Shown here in pieces: positions 57,790 to 64,000 of a stretch of DNA of 64,000 nt. The DNA lies in assembly GCF_014298075.1 (NCBI RefSeq), contig NZ_CP060418.1, forward strand, positions 3,534,001 through 3,598,000. Direction: 5' to 3'. How positions within the stretch are numbered: position 1 is the first letter of the stretch; each line of letters opens with the position of its first letter. The position numbers were made by a program, and so were the translations under genes. This stretch comes from Enterobacter sp. JUb54 (GTDB lineage Bacteria; Pseudomonadota; Gammaproteobacteria; Enterobacterales; Enterobacteriaceae). The notes under the pieces were generated by a model, which did not search any database, was not told the origin of the DNA, and saw only the letters and a program-made list of their open reading frames with translations.

Positions 57790-59128
57790 GAACCCACTCC
57801 GGCAACCAGTCGCCGTGGCTGGCAATCAGATCGTCCACCAGAGCATAGATCTCCTCGATCCCCAGCGCCGCCGCAGTGTGCGGATCCATCATCGTCGCAT
57901 AATAGATATAGTCGCGATTTTCGTTGAGGATCGCCTCGGTCAGCAACGTCTGAACGTTGACGTTGGTCTGCATTAAGGCGGCCAGATGGGCCGGCAGTTT
58001 CCCGACTTTGGTGGGCTGAATGCCGTTGGCATCCACCAGGCAGGCCACCTCCACGCAGCAGCCCTGCGGCAGGTTATCGATCAACCCGTCGTTGCGAACG
58101 TTGCCGTAAACCACGCTCGGCTCGCCGGTCCAGATCGCGTTCATGATGGTGCTGGCATATTCACGAGACGGCTTAATCTCGATCCGCTCGCTGGATTTAT
58201 ACAGCTCCAGCTCTTTATGCCAGTTCGCCACCTGCTCTACGCAGCGTTTCGGGTACTCATCCAGCGGCACCTGGTAACGGGTAATCAGGTCTTCCCGCCC
58301 CGGTTTGATAAACCACGGCGTATATTCAGCGAAGTGCTCAGAGGACTCGGTGACGAAGTAGCCGAGCTTTTTAAACATCTCATAGCGCACGATATTCTGG
58401 CAGCGCGAATTCTCGCGATGTTTCGGCGCCCGCCCGTCGGCGCAGGCCTGGAGCATCTCCGGGTACAGGTCAGTGTAGCTGCCGTCCGCCAGCTTTCTCT
58501 CCAGCGACAGATAGAACGCCATATGGTTGATCCCCGCGCAGCGATAGCGTAAATCCGCCGGATCGAGGTCAAGGTCGTGCGCCAGCTCTTCCGCCGTTCC
58601 CTGTACCGAATGGCACAGCCCCACCTGCTTGATATGCGGGTAACGCGCATACATCGCCCAGGTGTTCATCGCCATCGGATTGACGTAGTTCAGCATGGTG
58701 GCCTGCGGGCACACGGCGGTCATGTCGTCGCAAATCTGCCACAGGTGCGGAATGGTGCGTAACGCCCGCATGATCCCCCCAGGCCCGAGGGTATCGGCGA
58801 TCGTTTGCTCCAGGCCGTGCAGCTTACAGACTTCAAAATCGGTCACGGTACAGGGCTGATAGCCGCCAATCTGGAAGGCCACCACCACAAAATCCGCATC
58901 CTGCAGCGCGACCCGCTGGTCACGATGGCAGCTGATTTCACCATCGGCGCCGACGGAATCCATCAGCTTGCGCACCACAATATGCGACTCTTCCAGCCGC
59001 GTCGTATCGATATCCATTAACGCGATATGGGCCGATTTCAGCGCCGGGCGCTGAAAAACGTCACCGAGGATATTTTTAACAAAAACCGTTGAACCCGCGC
59101 CGATAAAGGTAATTTTTGGGGCAGACAT
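57782..59128 (-). CDS. melA: alpha-galactosidase MelA (GH4)
   Basis: MelA hydrolyses melibiose by the NAD+- and Mn2+-dependent oxidation-elimination route of family GH4. The 448-residue protein has the Rossmann N-terminus ITFIGAGSTVFVKNILGD, VVVAFQIGGYQPC, and the metal and substrate residues in LCHSVQGT and GINHMAFYL, matching E. coli MelA (451). No signal peptide. It is divergent from melR, as in E. coli, but no melB permease follows: the next gene downstream is convergent cbpM. Melibiose must then enter by another carrier, for which the symporter at 16455-17693 is a candidate. Confidence 0.96.
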   Translation of the reverse strand: MSAPKITFIGAGSTVFVKNILGDVFQRPALKSAHIALMDIDTTRLEESHIVVRKLMDSVGADGEISCHRDQRVALQDADFVVVAFQIGGYQPCTVTDFEVCKLHGLEQTIADTLGPGGIMRALRTIPHLWQICDDMTAVCPQATMLNYVNPMAMNTWAMYARYPHIKQVGLCHSVQGTAEELAHDLDLDPADLRYRCAGINHMAFYLSLERKLADGSYTDLYPEMLQACADGRAPKHRENSRCQNIVRYEMFKKLGYFVTESSEHFAEYTPWFIKPGREDLITRYQVPLDEYPKRCVEQVANWHKELELYKSSERIEIKPSREYASTIMNAIWTGEPSVVYGNVRNDGLIDNLPQGCCVEVACLVDANGIQPTKVGKLPAHLAALMQTNVNVQTLLTEAILNENRDYIYYATMMDPHTAAALGIEEIYALVDDLIASHGDWLPEWVHR

Positions 59129-59369
59129 AGAGCGTTCTCCATCATGTCATTGTGTCCATGTAGAGTGACATGCCCGCCGCTCGGCTCGCTGCCCCCTTCC
59201 CCACGGAGCATTCCCGAAAACTCAGATCGCCGGTGGGCGCACACAAAATCTGAGTTTATGAGAATAAATTGGCGGAAAAGGAGAGAAAACGGGCCGTTTT
59301 CTCCGCTAAGATAGACGCATGTCGGTGCAAAAAAACAGCAACTGTGACGATTCAGGAACCTATTTCTGC
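59129..59369. promoter_or_regulatory. melA-melR divergent control region
   Basis: These 241 bp contain two notable symmetric elements: AAACTCAGAT (59218-59227) and its exact complement ATCTGAGTTT (59248-59257) separated by 20 bp, and a 21-bp palindrome with 10-bp arms at 59283-59303. MelR of E. coli binds several sites between these genes, so these are operator candidates. Confidence 0.5.
59283..59303. promoter_or_regulatory. perfect 10-1-10 palindrome upstream of melR
   Basis: GAGAAAACGG and CCGTTTTCTC are exact reverse complements around one G. It lies 66 bp before the chosen melR start. The symmetry suits a dimeric regulator, although AraC-family proteins such as MelR usually bind direct repeats, so another factor is possible. 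Confidence 0.5.
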
Positions 59370-60278
59370 ATGGAAAAACATCACGATCCGTACATGAGCA
59401 GCAGCGACGAGAAAGACACCCGCAGCCCGCTGGCGCTCTACTCCGAATACCAGCGGATGGATATCGAACTGCGCCCGCCGCACGCCATGACCACCAGCCA
59501 CTGGCACGGCCAGGTTGAGGTCAACGTCCCCTTTGACGGCGATGTCGAATACCTCATCAACAACGAAGCGGTGCAAATTAAACAGGGCTATATCAGCCTG
59601 TTCTGGGCCTGTACGCCGCATCAGCTGACGCGCCCCGGCAATTGCCAGCAAATGGCGATCTTCAACCTGCCGATGCACCTGTTTTTGTCGTGGCCGCTCG
59701 ACCGTGAGCTGATCAATAACGTCACTCACGGGATGGTCATCAAATCGCTCTCTGCCCAGCAGCTCAGCGCCTTTGAGGTGCAGCGCTGGCAGCAGGAGCT
59801 GAACAGCGACAACGAACAGATCCGCCAGCTGGCCATCGATGAAATCGCCCTGATGCTTAAGCGCTTTAGCCTTTCCGGCTGGCAGCCGATTCTGGTGAAC
59901 AAAACCTCACGCACCCACAAGCACAGCGTCTCGCGCCATGCCCAGTTTTACGTCAGCCAGATGCTTGAGTTTATCGCCAGCCACTACGATCAGGCGCTGA
60001 CCGTCGCCGACGTCGCCGAACACGTCAAACTCAACGCGAACTATGCGATGGGGATTTTTCAGCGGGTGATGCAGCAGACCATGAAGCAGTACATCACCGC
60101 GATGCGGATTAACCACGTCCGCGCCCTGCTCAGCGATACCGACAAAACGATTCTCGACATTGCGCTGATCGCCGGGTTTCGCTCCAGCAGCCGCTTCTAC
60201 AGCACCTTTACCCGCTACGTCGGCATGCCGCCGCAGCAGTACCGCAAACTCAGCCAGCAGCGGCGACAGGGCCTGTAA
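59370..60278 (+). CDS. melR: melibiose operon regulator MelR (AraC family)
   Basis: MelR activates melA in response to melibiose and represses itself. The 302-residue protein has an N-terminal cupin-like sugar domain (HWHGQVEVNVPFDGDVEYL, FWACTPHQL) and a C-terminal double helix-turn-helix (LTVADVAEHVKLNANYAMGIF, ILDIALIAGFRSSSRFYSTF). I start at MEKHHDPYMSSSDEK (59370), which gives the E. coli length of 302; an in-frame ATG at 59319 would add 17 residues and cannot be excluded. Divergent from melA. Confidence 0.93.
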   Translation: MEKHHDPYMSSSDEKDTRSPLALYSEYQRMDIELRPPHAMTTSHWHGQVEVNVPFDGDVEYLINNEAVQIKQGYISLFWACTPHQLTRPGNCQQMAIFNLPMHLFLSWPLDRELINNVTHGMVIKSLSAQQLSAFEVQRWQQELNSDNEQIRQLAIDEIALMLKRFSLSGWQPILVNKTSRTHKHSVSRHAQFYVSQMLEFIASHYDQALTVADVAEHVKLNANYAMGIFQRVMQQTMKQYITAMRINHVRALLSDTDKTILDIALIAGFRSSSRFYSTFTRYVGMPPQQYRKLSQQRRQGL

Positions 60279-60287
60279 ACCAGCAAA

Positions 60288-60322
60288 AAAATGCCGCCGG
60301 GGAAGCCCACGGCGGCATTTTT
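60288..60322. terminator. bidirectional terminator between melR and proP
   Basis: AAAATGCCGCC and GGCGGCATTTTT pair across the gap, with A and T runs on both sides, so it terminates both melR (plus) and proP (minus). Confidence 0.9.
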
Positions 60323-60336
60323 AGCAGAGGCTGCGC

Positions 60337-61839
60337 TTACTCGTTGATACGCGGATGCTGCTGTACCAGACGGGAACGTTTTTCCTGCAGTTCCGCGATT
60401 TCCTGGTCGAGATCTTCGATTTTGTGCTCAATATTATCGTGATGCTCGCGCAGGATCTCTTTCGCTTCCTGGATATCCGATGCGGCAGGCGTCGCCCCTT
60501 TCAGCGGGCGGTTTGCCGTCTCTTTCATCGTCAGACCGGTCATCAGGCCGATAACCGCAATCACCATCAGATAGTACGCCGGCATCATCAGGTTCTGTGA
60601 GGTTTCCACCAGCCAGGCCGCCAGCGTTGGCGTCAGACCCGCCACCAGCACCGAGATGTTAAAGGCACTCGCCAGGGCGCTAAAGCGGATATGGGTCGGG
60701 AACATCGCCGGCAGCGATGAGGCCATCACGCCGATAAAGCAGTTAAGCACCACCGCCAGCAACAGCAGACCGGCGAAAATCAGGCTGATCACGTTGCTGT
60801 TAATCATGATAAAGGCCGGAATCGACAACACGAACAGCGCGACGCTACCGATAAGAATAAACGGGCGGCGGCCAAAACGGTCGCTGAGCAGGCCGATAAT
60901 CGGCTGGACGAACAGCATCCCGATCATGATGGCGATAATAATCAGCACCCCATGATCTTCCGAGTAATGCAGGTTATGCGACAGGTAGCTCGGCATGTAG
61001 GTGAGCAGCATGTAGTAGGTCACGTTGGTGGAAATCACCAGACCAATACAGGTCAGCAGGCTACGCCAGTGTTTGGTCGCAATCTCTTTGAACGAGACTT
61101 TTGGCCCTTCCTGCAATCCTTCACGGTCGCCCTGCTCCAGGGTTTCAACGTGCTGCTGGAACGCCGGGGTCTCTTCCAGCGCATGGCGCAGATAGAGGCC
61201 AATCAGCCCTAACGGCAGCGCCAGGAAGAACGGCAAGCGCCAGCCCCACTCGAGGAAGCTCTCTTCACCCACGATGCTGGAGATCAGCACCACCACGCCG
61301 GCACCAAGCACAAACCCGGCTATCGAACCGAAGTCCAGCCAGCTGCCCATAAAGCCACGCTTACGGTCAGGTGAGTATTCGGCAACGAAGATCGATGCAC
61401 CGGTGTACTCTCCGCCAACCGAAAAGCCCTGCGCCATTTTACACAGCAGCAGCAGAATCGGCGCCCAGATACCAATCGAGGCGTAGGACGGAATCAAGCC
61501 GATACAGAAGGTACTGATCGACATAATGACAATGGTGATAGCCAGTATTTTTTGTCGACCATATTTATCCCCCAGCATGCCGAAGAACAGGCCACCTAGC
61601 GGACGGATTAAGAACGGAACGGAGAATGTCCCAAGCGCGGCAATCATCTGCACGCTGGGGTCGGCATCGGGGAAGAAGACTTTACCTAAAGCATACGCCA
61701 CAAAACCATACACACCAAAATCAAACCACTCCATCGCATTACCCAGCGATGCTGCGGTGATGGCTTTCTTAAGCTTACCATCGTCAATGATGGTGACATC
61801 ACGCAACGTGATTGGCTTTATTTTTTTTCTTTTAAGCAT
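60337..61839 (-). CDS. proP: osmosensing proline/betaine:H+ symporter ProP
   Basis: ProP imports proline, glycine betaine and other osmoprotectants when osmolality rises. The 500-residue major-facilitator protein starts MLKRKKIKPITLRDVTIID, has 12 membrane helices with the GDKYGRQKIL and SDRFGRRP loop motifs, and a C-terminal antiparallel coiled coil (HHDNIEHKIEDLDQEIAEL) that tunes osmosensing. Length equals E. coli ProP. A long AT-rich upstream region holds its promoters. Orientation beside melR/melA differs from E. coli, where basRS follows proP. Confidence 0.96.
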   Translation of the reverse strand: MLKRKKIKPITLRDVTIIDDGKLKKAITAASLGNAMEWFDFGVYGFVAYALGKVFFPDADPSVQMIAALGTFSVPFLIRPLGGLFFGMLGDKYGRQKILAITIVIMSISTFCIGLIPSYASIGIWAPILLLLCKMAQGFSVGGEYTGASIFVAEYSPDRKRGFMGSWLDFGSIAGFVLGAGVVVLISSIVGEESFLEWGWRLPFFLALPLGLIGLYLRHALEETPAFQQHVETLEQGDREGLQEGPKVSFKEIATKHWRSLLTCIGLVISTNVTYYMLLTYMPSYLSHNLHYSEDHGVLIIIAIMIGMLFVQPIIGLLSDRFGRRPFILIGSVALFVLSIPAFIMINSNVISLIFAGLLLLAVVLNCFIGVMASSLPAMFPTHIRFSALASAFNISVLVAGLTPTLAAWLVETSQNLMMPAYYLMVIAVIGLMTGLTMKETANRPLKGATPAASDIQEAKEILREHHDNIEHKIEDLDQEIAELQEKRSRLVQQHPRINE

Positions 61840-62382
61840 ATTTTTCCTCTAAAGCTTCGCCGTGAGCGCACAGATCGCCGCCATACGGCAAAGCCGTGGC
61901 GTTGTGCGTTGGGAGCGGCGAGTTGCTGTGCTCCTCTTTTCAAGCGTAGCAGGTTTGCCTGCACTGTCTGCTGACAGTCCGTACAACCGAACCTATTGAC
62001 GCCTGCTCTATGGCATTTATCAATAAATAGCGTTAGTCATAAATTTGCTGAATTTACGAACTCTCCTTTTTTACCCTAACAGCGTTTAAATTTGGGATCA
62101 ACTTCACGAAAAATTACAGACCGTATAGTTTAGTCGAGAAAAATTAATAGGTTCCATGAACATAACCGCAGAATGGTTTATTTCTGGATAAGCAGGGTGA
62201 TAGCCAGCGCGCCATATTTCTGGCATAACCGCTGGTTAATTCGGCCATTTCCCTGGTGCTATTATCATAAAAAAAGGCCCGACAAAAGTACGTGAATAGG
62301 CTATAATCACCCCCACTTTCGGCTATCAGCCGCTGTTTAAAGGGCCAACGCCCTATTTTCATCAGCCATCACGAGGAACGCC
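61840..62382. promoter_or_regulatory. proP-yjdM divergent intergenic region
   Basis: 543 bp without a confident gene. The proP side should contain the promoters known in E. coli (one CRP-controlled, one sigma S/Fis-dependent); I cannot place them reliably. A small hairpin ACGGC-AAA-GCCGT is at about 61894-61906. The region at 62144-62362 can be read as a 72-codon minus-strand frame but overlaps the yjdM promoter zone. Confidence 0.5.
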
Positions 62383-62718
62383 ATGCAACTGCCACACTGC
62401 CCACAATGCCAATCTGAATACACCTACGAAGATAACGGCATGTTTATCTGCCCGGAATGCGCCCATGAATGGAACAATGCCGAGCCATCTGAAGATAATG
62501 ACGCACTGGTGGTAAAAGATGCGAACGGCAATTTACTCGCCGATGGCGATAGCATCACCGTGATTAAAGATCTGAAGGTCAAAGGCAGCTCTTCGATGCT
62601 GAAAATTGGCACCAAAGTGAAGAATATCCGTCTGGTCGAAGGCGATCATAACATCGACTGCAAAATTGATGGTTTTGGCCCGATGAAGCTGAAATCAGAA
62701 TTCGTGAAAAAGAATTAA
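62383..62718 (+). CDS. yjdM: zinc-ribbon protein YjdM (formerly PhnA)
   Basis: This 111-residue protein has an N-terminal zinc ribbon with C7 and C10 (LPHCPQCQ) and C23 and C26 ([10 protein letters not shown]), then a KOW-like beta domain ([38 protein letters not shown]). It matches E. coli YjdM in length and sequence. Despite the old name it is not required for phosphonate breakdown, and its function is unknown. The ATG has CACGAGGAACGCC upstream. Confidence 0.94.
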   Translation: MQLPHCPQCQSEYTYEDNGMFICPECAHEWNNAEPSEDNDALVVKDANGNLLADGDSITVIKDLKVKGSSSMLKIGTKVKNIRLVEGDHNIDCKIDGFGPMKLKSEFVKKN

Positions 62719-62915
62719 TCTTATTCCCTACCCCCAGCGGCGTTATTTCCCTGCGGCGGAAAAAGATGACGGATTAAATTAACGAATATCATAGTGCAGT
62801 ACCGTCCACTTATTTCCGCTGTAACGCCGTGCCGACACCAGGTTTTTACCGCCTGGCCTGAAGTGCCTGTCTTCCTCTATGCTTAAAGGGTCTTTCGTTA
62901 TCTGAGGTCATCATC

Positions 62916-63350
62916 ATGCCCCTGAGTCCCTACCTCTCCTACAGTGGCAACTGCGCGGAGGCGATAGCGTTTTACCAGGATGCGCTGGGCGCCGAGCTGG
63001 TCCACAAAATTACCTACGGCGAAATGCCGCAGAACAGTCAGGATGCCCAGGACGGCTGCCCTTCCGGCCTGCAAATCTCCCCGGATTGCATCGCCCACGC
63101 CAGCCTGCGCGTCGCGGGCAGCGAACTGATGCTCGGCGACAGTCCCGGCGAAGATAGCGGCCGTTATAACGGATTTAACCTGGTGCTCGACACCCAGGAC
63201 CTGGACGAAGGGAAACGCTGGTTTGACAACCTCGCCGACGGCGGGCGGGTCGAACTGGCCTGGCAGGAAACGTTCTGGGCCCATGGATTTGGCCGGGCCA
63301 TCGATCGCTTTGGCGTGCCGTGGATGGTCAACGTCGTCAAACAATCTTAA
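62916..63350 (+). CDS. yjdN: VOC-superfamily protein YjdN (formerly PhnB)
   Basis: This 144-residue protein has the vicinal-oxygen-chelate fold seen in glyoxalase-like proteins: LSPYLSYSGNCAEAIAFYQDALGAEL opens the first beta-alpha-beta unit and DRFGVPWMVNVVKQS closes the second. It matches E. coli YjdN (147). Its function is not established, and it is not part of the C-P lyase complex. It precedes phnF by 162 bp. Confidence 0.92.
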   Translation: MPLSPYLSYSGNCAEAIAFYQDALGAELVHKITYGEMPQNSQDAQDGCPSGLQISPDCIAHASLRVAGSELMLGDSPGEDSGRYNGFNLVLDTQDLDEGKRWFDNLADGGRVELAWQETFWAHGFGRAIDRFGVPWMVNVVKQS

Positions 63351-63512
63351 CCGCAGTCCACTTCGGGCGGGGTCTCCCGCCCTGTCACTCTGCCGGCACT
63401 CACTCTTCATCCATCGGTCATTATGCGTTAACCGAAATGTAACAAAAACGCGTCAGGATCGGGCCACTCTCAGAAGGAAATCCCTTCTTCTGCTCAGTGA
63501 GGCTCGATTGAC

Positions 63513-64000
63513 ATGCACTTATCCAGACATCCGACCAGTTATCCGACCCGGTATCAGGAAATAGCCGCCAAACTTGAGCAGGAGCTGCGTCACCACTATC
63601 GCTGCGGTGACTACCTGCCCGCCGAACAACAGCTGGCGACGCGCTTTGACGTCAACCGCCACACCCTGCGTCGGGCGATCGACCAGCTGGTCGATCGCGG
63701 CTGGGTCCAGCGCCGCCAGGGCGTCGGGGTGCTGGTGCTGATGCGCCCTATCGATTACCCGCTCAACGCCCAGGCCCGCTTTAGCCAGAACCTGCTCGAA
63801 CAGGGCAGCCACCCGACCAGCGAAAAGCTGCTGTCGGTGCTGCGCCCGGCCAGCAGCCACGTCGCCGAGGCCTTTGGCATTCACGAAGGGGATAACGTTA
63901 TCCACCTGCGCACCCTGCGCCGCGTCAACGGCGTCGCGCTGTGCCTGATCGATCACTACTTCGCCGACCTGCGCTTCTGGCCCGCGCTGCAAACCTTTAC
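63513..64000 (+). CDS. phnF: phosphonate operon regulator PhnF, 5' part
   Basis: The gene starts at ATG 63513 and is open to the right edge (162 complete codons). The N-terminus MHLSRHPTSYPTRYQEIAAK and the GntR/HutC-type winged helix (LPAEQQLATRFDVNRHTLRRA, GWVQRRQGVGVLV) match E. coli PhnF, followed by the start of the UTRA ligand domain (RFSQNLLEQGSHPTSEKLL). The operon for C-P lyase probably continues beyond the window. I did not find a convincing Pho box just upstream. Confidence 0.93.
   Translation, partial: MHLSRHPTSYPTRYQEIAAKLEQELRHHYRCGDYLPAEQQLATRFDVNRHTLRRAIDQLVDRGWVQRRQGVGVLVLMRPIDYPLNAQARFSQNLLEQGSHPTSEKLLSVLRPASSHVAEAFGIHEGDNVIHLRTLRRVNGVALCLIDHYFADLRFWPALQTF

Noticed and set aside
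62144..62362. 72-codon minus-strand reading frame upstream of yjdM (starts [12 protein letters not shown])
   Set aside because: It overlaps the leader and promoter zone of yjdM, has no recognised domain and no clear ribosome-binding site, and its composition looks like non-coding DNA. Ribosome profiling would be needed to revive it.

Overview
The window reads as a chromosomal segment of a high-GC member of the Enterobacteriaceae. The Klebsiella/Raoultella group fits best. Most proteins align almost end to end with E. coli K-12 proteins as I remember them, in the familiar hfq-miaA-mutL-amiB-tsaE-nnr / queG / glyVXY / orn-rsgA-psd-mscM / epmA-frdABCD / blc-gdx-ecnB-ecnA-efp-epmB / groESL / aspA-dcuA-cutA-dsbD / proP-yjdM-yjdN-phnF order. 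Against E. coli, Citrobacter and Enterobacter: no ampC lies between frdD and blc, a raffinose-type utilisation cluster sits between mscM and epmA, and melA has no melB beside it. No database search was possible, so the genus is an inference.

Layout. 1-6.3 kb (minus): 5' end of hfq, miaA, mutL, amiB, tsaE, nnr. 6.3-9.7 kb: queG, which shares a CATG start overlap with nnr; three tRNA-Gly genes at an exact 100-bp period; an orphan ArtJ-like binding protein; orn. 9.7-15.2 kb: rsgA, psd, mscM. 15.2-19.8 kb: LacI-type regulator, LacY/CscB-type sugar:H+ symporter and GH36 alpha-galactosidase. 19.9-28.2 kb: epmA, frdABCD, blc, gdx/sugE with a visible guanidine-II riboswitch, both entericidins, efp, epmB, yjeI. 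28.2-40.6 kb: groESL with a sigma-32 promoter, yjeH, fxsA, aspA, dcuA, cutA, dsbD, yjdC, and a long DUF1176-type protein.

Accessory region. From the tRNA-Phe gene (40670-40745) to about 54.6 kb the sequence looks accessory. A 15-bp copy of the tRNA 3' end lies 150 bp further on, followed by AT-rich non-coding DNA, a 5'-nucleotidase-like enzyme with an altered active-site motif, and a MarT/FidL-like regulator pair. Next comes a complete chaperone-usher fimbrial operon: major pilin, second pilin, usher, chaperone, pilin, two-domain tip adhesin, pilin. This operon continues, 1 bp after the last pilin, into a PglL/Wzy_C-type oligosaccharyltransferase or ligase, and then into a c-di-GMP-phosphodiesterase-like (EAL) gene split by one in-frame TAG. 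A DsbA-like thiol oxidoreductase with a helical stalk converges on the cluster. Fimbriae, glycosyl transfer, EAL signalling and disulfide chemistry in one locus is the most unusual feature of the window; pilus glycosylation is a hypothesis.

55.6-64 kb: TerC-family membrane protein, cbpA-cbpM, melA and divergent melR, proP, yjdM, yjdN and the 5' part of phnF, which runs off the end.

The genes form several working sets: EF-P and its modification (efp, epmA, epmB); anaerobic fumarate respiration (aspA makes fumarate, dcuA exchanges dicarboxylates, frdABCD reduces fumarate); alpha-galactoside use (GH36 cluster plus melA/melR); and periplasmic thiol chemistry (dsbD, DsbA-like protein), which may serve the disulfide-bonded pilins.
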